Shown: positions 9,832 to 19,900, counted from the stretch's first letter. The stretch: DNA of 64,000 nucleotides from Oopsacas minuta (GCA_024704765.1 JAKMXF010000210.1:558001-622000); one strand, 5' to 3'. The notes: generated from the letters alone by a model not told the origin. Program-made: numbers and translations.

Positions 9832-10800
9832 ATGAATAACTTACTCTTACTTCTACTCTTATTATCCCTCTTGCTATGTTATATGAGAGTTTCCTGTGAA
9901 TTCATCCCTCCATCTAATCAGATATGTATGGACGAATCTATTACTTTTGATTGTTTACTTCCTGGAACTTTTCTGCTTGTACAAGTATTTATCGTCAATT
10001 CTACACTAGTCAATTTATTTCAAATAAATAATATTGATAGTTTCTTCGGGATAGATCTAACCCGTCTAAGTGCTACAGTTGATAATACTCTAGATCAGAA
10101 TACAGGTCTGTACACAGTACTCCGTGCTAACATTACACTTATTGATATTACCAAGGAAGATAATGGTACACTGATAGGATGTCAAGCGACTAATTCTGAT
10201 AATGATTTAATTGAAGTTTCAGATACTCTTTATCTAGCTTCTCCTCCTGAACTTGACATTATATTATCCCCTATACCCTCTAATTGTAGTGTTAAAGTAT
10301 CATGGACTTATCCTATACAGTCCACTCTACCTATAACTGAAGAGATTACAGATTCTGTTACTAACATTATTACTTATGATCGGGTATATTTCTCGAACTT
10401 CCTAACAGCTGGACAAGATTATACTTACACTTTAACTTCCAGCAACTGTTTAGGAGACTCTATAACAGCTGATACTCAGCTGTTCTCTCTTCCTTCTCAA
10501 CCTGATGCTTACACCTGTTCTGCTGAATATGGGTCTGAAAATAGAATGCTAGTTTTACAGCTGTTGGGCTATACTTCTGAGTATGCTATTGAGACTAGTT
10601 TTACTTTATCTGAAGACAGTGATAATACCACTAATTTGTCTGATACTTTTACTGAACCACGTTACTATTCTAAACAGATGTTTGATCTACCATCAACAAG
10701 AAACTATACAGTTGTGTTTACATCTATATTGAGAAATTGTATTGGATCCCTGCAAACAACTTGTGAAACCAAACTTAATATTACTGCTTTAGTTCTATGA
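9832..10800 (+). CDS. Ig/FN3 receptor, array copy 3, truncated (no membrane anchor)
   Basis: 322 residues. The signal peptide is identical to that of copy 2. The Ig-like domain carries clustered substitutions, and the FN3-like domains are almost identical to copy 2. The frame ends at a TGA at 10798, just after the last FN3-like region, where copy 2 continues into its stalk. Downstream, remnants of the membrane segment (10860-10892) run straight into the last tail codons (10893-10923) across a deletion of about 250 bp. The product would be secreted if expressed. It is either a soluble member of the family or a decaying copy; sequence alone cannot decide. Confidence 0.7.
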   Translation: MNNLLLLLLLLSLLLCYMRVSCEFIPPSNQICMDESITFDCLLPGTFLLVQVFIVNSTLVNLFQINNIDSFFGIDLTRLSATVDNTLDQNTGLYTVLRANITLIDITKEDNGTLIGCQATNSDNDLIEVSDTLYLASPPELDIILSPIPSNCSVKVSWTYPIQSTLPITEEITDSVTNIITYDRVYFSNFLTAGQDYTYTLTSSNCLGDSITADTQLFSLPSQPDAYTCSAEYGSENRMLVLQLLGYTSEYAIETSFTLSEDSDNTTNLSDTFTEPRYYSKQMFDLPSTRNYTVVFTSILRNCIGSLQTTCETKLNITALVL

Positions 10801-11233
10801 ACTCCCTCCCTTACCTCCATGACTACAAACACAGGTTTACCACCTCAGAGTCTACCGTATTACCTAACATACATCATAATAGCAGTAGTACTCTATGCCT
10901 TCTGACTACGCTACCCTACAGTAGTTATGCCTTTGTACTTGTTAGTGGTTTTATTCTTATCTAAGGTATTAATTCAGCTTAAATCTAATCCTGCTGGTAT
11001 AACCTATTAGTAATTATCCTCCCCCTTCTCTACTAAATGGATTTATATTGAATTGTTTATTTCTTTACTTTCTTTGTATAATATCTAGTGAACTGTTTAC
11101 CTTATATAACTTGTATGTATAGGATATGTAGTATTTGTTTGTTGTTTTGTTTACTTTATAATAATCATACTATCCAGGATTATTTGCACAACCAAACAAT
11201 TCATATCTTCGTTCATTTTCTTACTAGTTAGCT
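10801..11233. other. Remnant of receptor membrane/tail region and RRS1 upstream flank
   Basis: 10801-10923 is the out-of-use 3' end of receptor copy 3, including a scar where about 250 bp are missing relative to copy 2. 10924-11233 repeats 9238-9546 and serves as the RRS1 5' flank. No further gene seen. Confidence 0.7.
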
Positions 11234-12368
11234 ATGGCTAGCACTACATGTCCACATGTAACTAACCAAGGTCTAGAGATGGATCTTGGTAACTTATCGG
11301 CTACTGACATAGATTTCCATCTAACTAATGAGGGAGGTGTTCCTAATGAGCAGGAGTTATTGAACAGATCACAACAATGTGTTCAAACAATGTTCAGTCA
11401 GCTGTCTAAACTTCCTCACGAGAGAGACGGACATCTGTCAGTTGTCAAACTACCTGAACCTAAAACCCAGCTTCCAAGATATCAACCTCTTCCTCAACCT
11501 AAGCCTCTGACTAGATGGGAGAGATATTCCAAAGAGAAGGGAGTGAGTAATAAGAAGAGGAGTAGGATGGTGTGGGATGAAGGAGGACAGGAATGGAAAC
11601 CAAGATGGGGATACAAGAAGGCTAGTAAGAGACCAGAGGATCAGTGGTTGGTTGAGGTAAGTACTAAGTTATTACTTATATATTAGATTAATTCTATCAA
11701 TTATTATGCTATTAGATTCCAGACCAGAAGGATCCATATGAAGATTACTTTGAGAAGGCTAAAGAAGAGAAGAGAGAGAGGGTAGCTAAAAATGAGTACC
11801 AGAGAGTGAGGAACCTTATGAGAGACCATGAGGGTAAAATTAAAGCTCCACACCTCCTCACAAATCAGGGACAGAAAGGAGGAAGGAAGGAACTTAATAT
11901 GATGACTAGCCTTGCAAAGGTTTCTACTCCATCTCTTGGAAAGTAAGTATTAGCTATATACACGTAGTTGTGATAATATTTATCTTCTGATATATTTATA
12001 GGTTTAGTGAGAAAGTTAAAGGAGAACCTAAATCCATCCGTGGGCAGAAGAGAAGGTTTGATCCTGTGTTAGGAGATTTAAAATCAGAACGAGACAAACA
12101 GTTGAAACTCTTAGAAACAATATCAAGAGATAAACCCATAGTGAATGTTAGTAAAGCAGTCAACAGGTATATTGATAAGAAACAGAAGTCTAATAGACAG
12201 ACAGAGGATAATTATGATAATGAAGATACACAACCAAGACATAAAAGTAAGTTTGGTAAAAAGATGAAAGGGAAAACTCCCTTGAAAACGAAACTACCTA
12301 AAGCAGGTAAGAAAGTTGAGAAAAAACTGAAAAGATTGCAACAGACGAAAAGAAGAATGAAACTTTAG
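11234..12368 (+). CDS. RRS1: Ribosome biogenesis regulatory protein RRS1
   Basis: RRS1 acts in the nucleolus in 5S RNP recruitment to pre-60S particles, with RPF2. Exons are 11234-11656, 11716-11942 and 12002-12368, joined in frame (phases 0 and 2), encoding 338 residues against about 365 in human. The family core is evident: LPRYQPLPQPKPLTRWE, then a W-D-E-x-x-x-x-W-x-P-R-W-G-Y block, then DPYEDYFEKAKEEKRERVAK across the first intron. The C-terminus is very lysine-rich, as expected of a nucleolar protein. Introns are 59 bp each with GTAAGT donors. The 5' end, promoter and first 34 codons also exist as a duplicated fragment at 9547. Confidence 0.9.
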
Positions 12369-12558
12369 TAAAATCCTTCCATCCAATTAGTTTAATCAAA
12401 TCACTTTTTAATTATTGTGATTTGTTTTGTAATTTAATTAATAATATAAAATTCCAATGATTAGGTTTATCATAGCTTTGTGCGTAATAAGATCTATCTT
12501 CTAATGAAATTCTAACTATAATTATGTTTACGAACTTATAACGTAATTTGTAATTACT

Positions 12559-12566
12559 TATAAAAG
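12559..12566 (+). promoter_or_regulatory. Candidate TATA box of the NOX gene
   Basis: TATAAAAG lies 43 bases before the NOX start codon at 12602. If it is used, the 5' leader would be only about 10-15 bases. This is a motif match only. Confidence 0.35.
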
Positions 12567-12601
12567 CAATATTACAGTAGTGAGTATAGTTTAAGAAGGA
12601 T

Positions 12602-14329
12602 ATGTGGCTGTTTGACAGGTTTGTGCTATTCCGCGCGTTCTCATTGCGAGGGTTTCTCAATGATCTCCCGAGATACATTTTCGTGACTTTATGGATGCTT
12701 ACGAATATCGGCCTATTTATTGGGTTCTTTGTGCAATTTGAAACGTTCCCTCGATATTTCTACTTCCGTATGATTAGCCGTCAGGGTCTATCGTTTGCAA
12801 GAGCTCCTGCTGCTGTTATTAACTTCAACTCTATGCTTATTCTATTACCGGTGTGTCGGAATTTAATCTCGATTATCCGTGGAACATGTTTTCGTTGCTC
12901 TCGTAGTCTACGGAAAGCTCTTGACAAGAACATCAGTTACCACAAGCTATTTGCTTGGACTATCATTTTCTGCTCAGTCATACACACTGCTGCACATTAT
13001 TACAACTACGAGTTTATCATAACTGATGCTGCCAGTCCACAACGCTTCGAACAAGTTCCTTCTAATCCCCTAAGGAACAATCCTCTTATCTATCTTCGTC
13101 TGTTAGAGAATAGGTCTCTCGTCCTACCTCTTGATGCAGTCCTCTTAAACTACATGACGTATGCAGGTATAACAGGTCACATAATGTGGCTTATACTATT
13201 TCTAATGGCAACTTCTTCTGTTGAAGTTATACGTAAGAGTTTCTTCGAAATATTCTGGTATACTCATCACCTGTTTATTTTCTATTTTATTGCGCTTGGT
13301 ATCCATCAGTTTCAAATGATACTTCCATTTCAATCCAATGTGGATGTGAGTGATCCTTTCAACTGCTCTAGATTACCTGTGGATACTACAGGTGAAGGGT
13401 GTGAAATATTGCCTACCTTTACCGCTGCTCGCCCTAGTTCCTATAAATGGTTTGTTATCCCACTAGCTATCTATCTTGTAGAGCGATTGATCCGATTCAT
13501 AAAGAGCCTTATTCCTGTACAGATTGTTCATGTAGAAGAACATCCTTCTAGAACACTTGAGATTCGTATGAAACGTAGGTTCTTCCGTCAGGATGTAGGT
13601 CAGTATGTGTTCGTTAATATTCCATCCATCAGCTTTCTAGAGTGGCACCCTTTCACACTCACTTCCTGTCCAGAGGACAATCCAGAATTCAGTGTCCACA
13701 TCAGAATTGTAGGAGATTGGACAGAAGCCCTGCTTAAGAAAGTTAGACAGAAGGGATCTAATGTTCGTAGCACTATAATTACTATTGATGGCCCTTTTGG
13801 TACAGCAAGTGAAGATGTGTTTGATTATGAGATAGCTATGCTGGTAGGAGCTGGTATCGGTGTAACTCCTTTCGCTTCTATTCTGAAATCGATTTATCAT
13901 AAACGTAAGAATATGAACCTTAAGAAATTATCTCAGATATATTTCTTCTGGGTGTGCCCACAGCCTCAGTCATTTGAATGGTTTGCTACTCTCCTCAAAA
14001 CGATTGAGAAATCTCTCCAAGATGAAGGTTGTCCAGATCTCATTAAGTATGAGATTTATCTAACTCGTGGATGGACTGCAGCGGAAGCACGAAATATCTA
14101 CCTCCATGAGGACGACATTGAAGATCCGATCACCCGTTTGGGAGCTAAGACTAACTACGGACGACCTAAATGGGATGAGATATTCGCTACCATTGCTGAA
14201 AATCACTCTAAAAAGAAGGTGGGTGTGTTCTTCTGTGGACCGCCTATACTTTCAAAAGAACTACACTTCCAAGCTAACAAACACTCTACCAATAACTGTA
14301 GCTTTTCTTATAACAAAGAGAATTTCTAG
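12602..14329 (+). CDS. NADPH oxidase, gp91phox/NOX2-like
   Basis: Membrane flavocytochrome that passes electrons from NADPH through FAD and two hemes to oxygen, forming superoxide. Intronless, 575 residues (human NOX2 has 570). The ferric reductase membrane domain carries the four heme histidines at the family spacing: His114/His128 and His222/His235. The FAD motif HPFTLTS is present, as are the NADPH motifs GAGIGVTPFAS near residue 417 and FFWVCPQPQSFEW. The protein ends with CGPP and a NKENF C-terminus, as in NOX2. There is no N-terminal EF-hand or peroxidase domain, so it is not a NOX5 or DUOX. A p22phox or regulatory partner is not in this window. Confidence 0.93.
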   Translation: MWLFDRFVLFRAFSLRGFLNDLPRYIFVTLWMLTNIGLFIGFFVQFETFPRYFYFRMISRQGLSFARAPAAVINFNSMLILLPVCRNLISIIRGTCFRCSRSLRKALDKNISYHKLFAWTIIFCSVIHTAAHYYNYEFIITDAASPQRFEQVPSNPLRNNPLIYLRLLENRSLVLPLDAVLLNYMTYAGITGHIMWLILFLMATSSVEVIRKSFFEIFWYTHHLFIFYFIALGIHQFQMILPFQSNVDVSDPFNCSRLPVDTTGEGCEILPTFTAARPSSYKWFVIPLAIYLVERLIRFIKSLIPVQIVHVEEHPSRTLEIRMKRRFFRQDVGQYVFVNIPSISFLEWHPFTLTSCPEDNPEFSVHIRIVGDWTEALLKKVRQKGSNVRSTIITIDGPFGTASEDVFDYEIAMLVGAGIGVTPFASILKSIYHKRKNMNLKKLSQIYFFWVCPQPQSFEWFATLLKTIEKSLQDEGCPDLIKYEIYLTRGWTAAEARNIYLHEDDIEDPITRLGAKTNYGRPKWDEIFATIAENHSKKKVGVFFCGPPILSKELHFQANKHSTNNCSFSYNKENF

Positions 14330-14829
14330 TAGCTCTACTCCTTGAGGTCTCCATAACGTGTGAATACTGTTTACTGTGTGTGTATGGATTATTTTATTTT
14401 GTATATACCTGTTTTGATGCTAGCCTTTGCTTTACAGCATAACATTCTTGCCATATAGATATTGTGTTATTTTATTTACTATTGCTGTTATTATCTGTTG
14501 TCTTAGCAGAGTTTATTTCTAGTACATTTGCCAGCTGGCCTACATCATGCAGTCATACTAACATATTTCGATTACAAACTATTAGTTTGTTTTGACCTTA
14601 CAAATATTGTATATTCCCCTGTTAGGCAATAATTAGTTTGCATCATTTATCAAGGCTACATATATCATCAGCAGCAGCAACCAATGTGACTTTAACTTAC
14701 AATATTAATGATGTGACGTTTAATACGTACATTCGTTGCAGGGTTATACTATTCCTTAATATTCTTAATATCAAATTACTAATTCTACAAATGAATGAAA
14801 TATTACAATTTGTTTATGATTAGAGAAGC
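14330..14829. other. Intergenic, NOX to ELP1
   Basis: 500 AT-rich bases. A 61-codon open frame at 14638-14823 has no recognisable features. Nothing else is seen. Confidence 0.6.
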
Positions 14830-17800
14830 ATGAGGAATCTCCAGTTATTCTCCTGTGGGAGTTATCATTTATTGAGGGGGATTTTCGCTATTGATGCTGA
14901 TACAGGTGATATTTGGTTGATAAGCGATAGTTTGAAACTGTTTTGTTACAAAGAATTGGGAAAAACTTGCAAGGAACATGTTAATCTATCTCTTGAAGCA
15001 AATCTTGAATCTTCTAACGCTGTTATAAGTTTAGATTATGTATTAGACTTAGAATCTGTGTATTTCGCTCTTAGAAATGGAGACATATACAAGTTCTCTG
15101 TTGAATCAGACGAGCTAGATAATATTGGTTCTGTAGCTTGTGGTTTAGAGTGTGCTGTGTGGAGTCCTGATCAAGAGATTATAGTGCTAGTCTCTACAGA
15201 AGGGAAAGTTGTAATGCTTAGTAAAAACTGTGATCCTATTTCAGAATCTAACCTTTTAACTGGCGAATTCGGGGAAGCTAGTCCTATAGTGCTAGGATGG
15301 GGGAAGAGAGAGACTCAGTTCAAAGGGAAAGCTGGTAAATATGTAGATTTAAAGGATAAAGATAGTCAAGAATCTGTCAATATTCTGACAAGTGATGACA
15401 GGAAGGTTAGAATCTGTTGGAGAGGTGATGGGCAGTTTTTTGCTATTTCCTTTGTAAATATTTCAAAGGGTTTAAGAGAAATTAAGATATTCACCCGTGA
15501 GTGTGTGCTACACGCCACAAGTGAATCTGTTGCTGGTATCGGTCAGTCTCTATCTTGGAAACCTTCTGCTAACCTAATAACAACCAACCGTACTTCACAC
15601 AGACAGGAGATTGTATTCTTTGAGAAGAATGGTTTGAGGTATGGAGAGTTCTCTCTACCCTGTCATGTTACAGAATATTTTGTGAGAGAGGTTGAATGGA
15701 ATTCTAATTCTACGATACTTCTAGTACTGTTAGAGCCTCTGATTTCAGATACTAAAACTCTAGTTCAGCTATGGACATGTAACAACGCCCATTGGTACCT
15801 CAAACAAGAGATTTGCTTCCCATCTGTTAGCTCTCCTACACTAATCAGATGGAATACTATACAGCCTAATACTCTACATATTCTAACACAATCTGGCTCT
15901 TATCTTACTTACGAATTGAGAACTGTTGTAACTCAGTCAAATGAGTATGATAACTGGATAGCAGTGATTGACGGCTGTAGAGTATTGCTATCTCCATTTC
16001 GTGATCTTACAGTACCTCCCCCAATGTCCAGCTGTTCTGTGGAGTTGAGTAGACCCGTTATAGAGGTTATTTTCGGGAGAGAAGAATACAAAGATAGAAT
16101 TCTTTGTCTGTTATCTAACTATACAATAATAGAATTAAAACACAGCAAATCAGATGGAAATATAAATAATTCTGAATTCTTAGACAAGACAGGATTTTAT
16201 AGCTTATCTAAACCATTCCATTTCAGAGATAATACTACAGATATTTCATATCACACTATACGACATATCCAGTGGATAACTGTATATTTATTATTAGCTC
16301 TATCTTATAGCAGTGATGCCAAAGAACATAAGATAGAGCTTTATAATATTCTGAGTGAGGAGAGAGAAATTGTTCTTGTATCAGTTGTTACTACAATAAA
16401 ACCTATTCTAACACTCATATCTTGTTCCGATAGTTTAGCTGTAGAATTCATAGATGGAGAGGTGAACCGTGTTAGTTGTACTAACGAAACACTCTCGTTA
16501 CAACCTTGGGTTAACTTGCTCTATCCATCACATCGCATTAGTATAGCTAGGTTTTCTGGAGAGGAACATATTTTGGGATTCACTGTTAACGGGAGATTGT
16601 TTCTAGACACAATTGAGTTATGTTCTAATGCGACGTCTTATTACCTTCATAGTCACTTCCTTCTAATCACTACCAGTAGTCACTATTTACACTCAATCAA
16701 TCTATCTACACCAATATATGAGCTACCAGCTATTCTACCTACTCAGTCTCATACAACTAATGATGCTGTACGTAGAGTAGAGAGAGGAGCAGAGATTATA
16801 ACCGCAGTTAGTAACGATAGCAAAGTTGTTCTCCAGATGCCCCGTGGTAACCTCGAAGCCATTCATCCACGTGCTCTGATTCTAACCATTATAGCTAAGC
16901 TTCTAGACAATAGAGAGTATTCTGTAGCATTTGCTATCCTTCGTAGGCAAAGAATAAATATGAATTTATTTCATGATTATAACCCTGAAATATTTATAAG
17001 TTCAATTCATGATTTCATAACACAAGTCCACCAGCCTCAGTTCTTGAATATTTTCATAACAGAGCTATCAGATCAAGATATTTGTACTACGATGTATCCT
17101 AACATGAAGAGACATGTCACTAATATTAATAGTGAGAATAAAGTTAACTCTGTGTGTGATATCATGGTAGAAACTTGTGAGAAAGCTAATAATACTAACT
17201 TATATCTGCTGCCTATATTAACCGCTCTGATTAAGAGATCTCCGTCTCAGCTAGGAGAGGTTTTAACCCGAATTAAGAACATACCAGTAACAAGCAAAAC
17301 TTCTCAAGAAGATGCTCTCAAATATATTTCTCTCCTTATTGATATGAAGCAGTTATATAAGGTAGCATTAGGTACTTATGACTTTGATATTATGTTACTT
17401 GTAGCCCAGAACTCTAATATGGATCCTAAAGAGTATCTTCCTTTCATGAATAATCTCAAATCTCTAGAAGAAAATTACAGAGCTTATTTTATAGATTGTC
17501 ATCTCTGTAAATATGAGAGTGCATTAGTACATATCCTGAAGTGTAGAGGCCGTGAGGAGGAATGTATCGCTTTTATCAATAAGCACGAGTTGTATAGCAA
17601 AGCATTAGAACAGATCCCTACAGGAGATGGTGAGCTTATTCAAAGGGTCTCTTTGGCTTATGGGAATTGGCTTTGTTCAAAGGAGAAGTATCCTGAAGCT
17701 GGACTTGTATTTATACAAATTGGAGAGCTCGCATTGGCCCTCAAAGCTTATAGAAAGAGTGATAACTATCATCGAGTACTATCACTTGCACTTCAACTTA

Positions 17801-18705
17801 ATTTGCCAAAAGATTCATTCCATAAAATAGTCTATGAGTTAGTTAGTAAGCTAAAATCTATTAATGAGATTATGACTACATCTCAAATACTCTGTGAGTA
17901 TACACAGGATTATGAAGATGCTATCTTCCTACTGATAGAGAACAATATATTTAATGAGGCATACAGACTTATATACAAATACTTACGGATAGATTTGCTG
18001 GAAACTCACTTCAAACCGAAGTTAACAGAAACTGCACAGAACATGCTTTCTATGCTAATCGAGTCTAGAACAATTGTAGAGAAGTATGTTAGTAGACTTG
18101 AAATAGTTTTGACAAACAAACTTGAGGAAGGACAGACTTATTTTGAGGAGGGAGGTGACATAAGGGATCACGAGTTCTTTTCAGAGCAGAGCAGCGTAAC
18201 AGGACAGTCTCAAACAAACTCTATAAGTTCTAAAGGTTCTAAGAGTAGCTCTAAATCTGCTAGAGGCAGTAGGAGTAGAAAGAAGCAAGAAAGGAAAAAG
18301 TATAGATTGAAGGAAGGGAGTGCTCATGAAGATATAGCTCTATTGGAAGAGATAAGGGGGGTAGTAGTCAGAGTTGATCAGATACAAGATGATTTGAATA
18401 TTATTTTAGATCTGTTAATAATAACGAATCAACGACTATTAGCACGAGACCTACAAACAAATGCTCGTGCTACCATCACCTATCTTGCTTCTATTATTCC
18501 CAAGACATGGCATAAACATAGACTAATAACAATATCTCTCTCATTAGTTCATGAGGATGGAATCATATCCAGTCCTAACCTGTGTACTGGTATTATAAAT
18601 GTGTTAAAAGGAGGAGATTTATTTCCAGCACAGACAGATGTAGAAATATCAGAACCATTAATTCGCAGTATAAAATGGGAGATTAGCTATCTATTGAGTT
18701 CATAG
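14830..18705 (+). CDS. ELP1: Elongator complex protein 1 (IKAP)
   Basis: Scaffold subunit of Elongator, needed for cm5/mcm5 modification of wobble uridine 34 in tRNA. A single exon encodes 1291 residues (human 1332). The N-terminal half is a WD-propeller region, for example LECAVWSPDQE, then FFAISFVN and a conserved EVEWNSNSTILLV segment. The C-terminal half is helical TPR-like, with A-L-A-L-K-A-Y-R. Near residues 1135-1165 there is a Ser/Lys/Arg cluster (GSRSRKKQERKKYRLKEGS) matching the basic tRNA-binding segment of ELP1. The LKEGS-x-x-E-D-x-A-L continuation is typical of the family. The absence of any intron in so long a gene is unusual for an animal. Confidence 0.93.
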   Translation: MRNLQLFSCGSYHLLRGIFAIDADTGDIWLISDSLKLFCYKELGKTCKEHVNLSLEANLESSNAVISLDYVLDLESVYFALRNGDIYKFSVESDELDNIGSVACGLECAVWSPDQEIIVLVSTEGKVVMLSKNCDPISESNLLTGEFGEASPIVLGWGKRETQFKGKAGKYVDLKDKDSQESVNILTSDDRKVRICWRGDGQFFAISFVNISKGLREIKIFTRECVLHATSESVAGIGQSLSWKPSANLITTNRTSHRQEIVFFEKNGLRYGEFSLPCHVTEYFVREVEWNSNSTILLVLLEPLISDTKTLVQLWTCNNAHWYLKQEICFPSVSSPTLIRWNTIQPNTLHILTQSGSYLTYELRTVVTQSNEYDNWIAVIDGCRVLLSPFRDLTVPPPMSSCSVELSRPVIEVIFGREEYKDRILCLLSNYTIIELKHSKSDGNINNSEFLDKTGFYSLSKPFHFRDNTTDISYHTIRHIQWITVYLLLALSYSSDAKEHKIELYNILSEEREIVLVSVVTTIKPILTLISCSDSLAVEFIDGEVNRVSCTNETLSLQPWVNLLYPSHRISIARFSGEEHILGFTVNGRLFLDTIELCSNATSYYLHSHFLLITTSSHYLHSINLSTPIYELPAILPTQSHTTNDAVRRVERGAEIITAVSNDSKVVLQMPRGNLEAIHPRALILTIIAKLLDNREYSVAFAILRRQRINMNLFHDYNPEIFISSIHDFITQVHQPQFLNIFITELSDQDICTTMYPNMKRHVTNINSENKVNSVCDIMVETCEKANNTNLYLLPILTALIKRSPSQLGEVLTRIKNIPVTSKTSQEDALKYISLLIDMKQLYKVALGTYDFDIMLLVAQNSNMDPKEYLPFMNNLKSLEENYRAYFIDCHLCKYESALVHILKCRGREEECIAFINKHELYSKALEQIPTGDGELIQRVSLAYGNWLCSKEKYPEAGLVFIQIGELALALKAYRKSDNYHRVLSLALQLNLPKDSFHKIVYELVSKLKSINEIMTTSQILCEYTQDYEDAIFLLIENNIFNEAYRLIYKYLRIDLLETHFKPKLTETAQNMLSMLIESRTIVEKYVSRLEIVLTNKLEEGQTYFEEGGDIRDHEFFSEQSSVTGQSQTNSISSKGSKSSSKSARGSRSRKKQERKKYRLKEGSAHEDIALLEEIRGVVVRVDQIQDDLNIILDLLIITNQRLLARDLQTNARATITYLASIIPKTWHKHRLITISLSLVHEDGIISSPNLCTGIINVLKGGDLFPAQTDVEISEPLIRSIKWEISYLLSS

Positions 18706-18963
18706 TTTAGAATCTTTTTCTTGAATGAATTAATAGAATTGTGTAGGTAGTGGGCACCTTATTTTATTCCCAATTCTTACGTTTTTTAACTTTATTCAAT
18801 GGCTCAAAGCCACTAACCAAGACATCTTTACATACTCGTACCTGTGTTAAGACCCCATGACCAAATAGCATTTATTTCTATTCCTTCGAACTGTGACATC
18901 AATGCCACATATGTTAGGCTTTATATTTTTATATAAATGTGATTTTTGCTCTCTTTTACATAA

Positions 18964-19416
18964 ATGGTTGCGAATAGTACATGTACCCAATTTGAAATGT
19001 CTTTTCAGACTCTTCAAGCAATTCTATGGATTAATATTATTACATTAATCACTGTAATGTCTTTTTGGTTACTGGCACTATTATATGGCTTATGTTATTT
19101 GCAACGAAAATCCAACCTAAATACTGTTACTTCGCCTCCTAGGTCAGTTTTAATACCTCCCCGACATTCAATATCATCTGTTGGAGGACTTAATTTAAGT
19201 GTGCGTGATGTAGTACGAAGAATTAGTACACATTCTAGACTTGATCAAGATGATTGTGTAACTATTGGTAACAATGGTGTTAAAGTGTCAGATAATTTGC
19301 ATCTTATCAAATCTACCCAGTATCAAGAGCAGCCACTAGAAAGTGACTCTGACCTTGAATCTAATGCGATGATTAATCTCGAAGATGGAACCACATTAAC
19401 TCAATCATCTATTTAA
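18964..19416 (+). CDS. Hypothetical single-pass membrane protein
   Basis: 150 residues, not recognised. A short N-terminus with an N-S-T glycosylation site at residue 4 precedes one strong hydrophobic segment at about residues 19-46, followed by Gln-Arg-Lys. By the positive-inside rule the C-terminal 100 residues should be cytoplasmic. That part is Ser/Thr-rich with SPPRSVLIPPRHS and an acidic SDSDLES patch, and could be phosphorylated. There is no signal peptide apart from the anchor. The gene is intronless and lies between ELP1 and cyclin B. Codon use and the clean anchor suggest a real gene, but no function can be given. Confidence 0.55.
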   Translation: MVANSTCTQFEMSFQTLQAILWINIITLITVMSFWLLALLYGLCYLQRKSNLNTVTSPPRSVLIPPRHSISSVGGLNLSVRDVVRRISTHSRLDQDDCVTIGNNGVKVSDNLHLIKSTQYQEQPLESDSDLESNAMINLEDGTTLTQSSI

Positions 19417-19900
19417 TTAGTATTTTCTGCTTTCTTATATTGAGTGATATGTATTAAAATTGCTATATTTTGTGTAATTATTTGGTGAAGATTATATTGT
19501 GCGATGCAAGTTTTCGTGCTCCTGTTAGTTGGATTTGTGCATGCTTCTAAGAGGATCTTTGTTGACGATATGGTCTAATCTTTGTACGTAATTAATCCTT
19601 CTACATACTTATGTGTGTACTTTGCTTTTGAAGAGCTCTGTAGAATTTCAATTATTTATGCCCTTTCCATCCGAATTCCAGCGCCAGGAATGTAAAGTCT
19701 AGGTTTTGAATACGATTGAATAACCAATCAAATTCCAGCATTTACCGTCCATTGAAACGGGCCTAACTTCAAAATCTGTAGGTTATAAATACAAAGTTTT
19801 AAAAGATATATCCACAAACTTCTCACAAGTTCAGTACTTCTACCTTACAACCTTCTGCCTCTCAATCCCCGAACTACAACAAAAGTAAATACAATCAATC
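19417..19900. other. Intergenic region holding the cyclin B promoter
   Basis: 484 bases. The proximal 200 bases contain CCAAT, CHR-like and TATA motifs listed separately. The distal part shows nothing clear. Confidence 0.6.
19705..19790 (+). promoter_or_regulatory. Putative cell-cycle promoter of cyclin B (CHR, CCAAT, MYB-like, TATA)
   Basis: Motifs in order are TTTGAA at 19705-19710, CCAAT at 19724-19728, AAACGG at 19755-19760, TTCAAA (reverse TTTGAA) at 19768-19773, and TATAAAT at 19784-19790. The cyclin B start is at 19901. In animals, B-type cyclin promoters typically combine NF-Y-bound CCAAT boxes with CHR elements bound by MuvB/DREAM, and MYB sites. The grouping is seen in the sequence; the function is inferred from the family. 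Each motif alone could occur by chance in AT-rich DNA. Confidence 0.5.

Larger units (their letters stand above)
9651..11337. repeat. Tandem duplication, unit B
   Basis: Second copy of the unit at 7706-9650. It contains the tail end and 3' flank of receptor copy 1, receptor copy 3, and the RRS1 promoter and first codons. Here the RRS1 gene continues intact past 11337. About 250 bp of membrane and tail coding sequence present in unit A is missing around 10893. Confidence 0.88.

Noticed and set aside
14638-14823. 61-codon open frame upstream of ELP1
   Set aside because: Low complexity, ends at the ELP1 5' flank, no recognisable feature; more likely ELP1 leader or promoter DNA.
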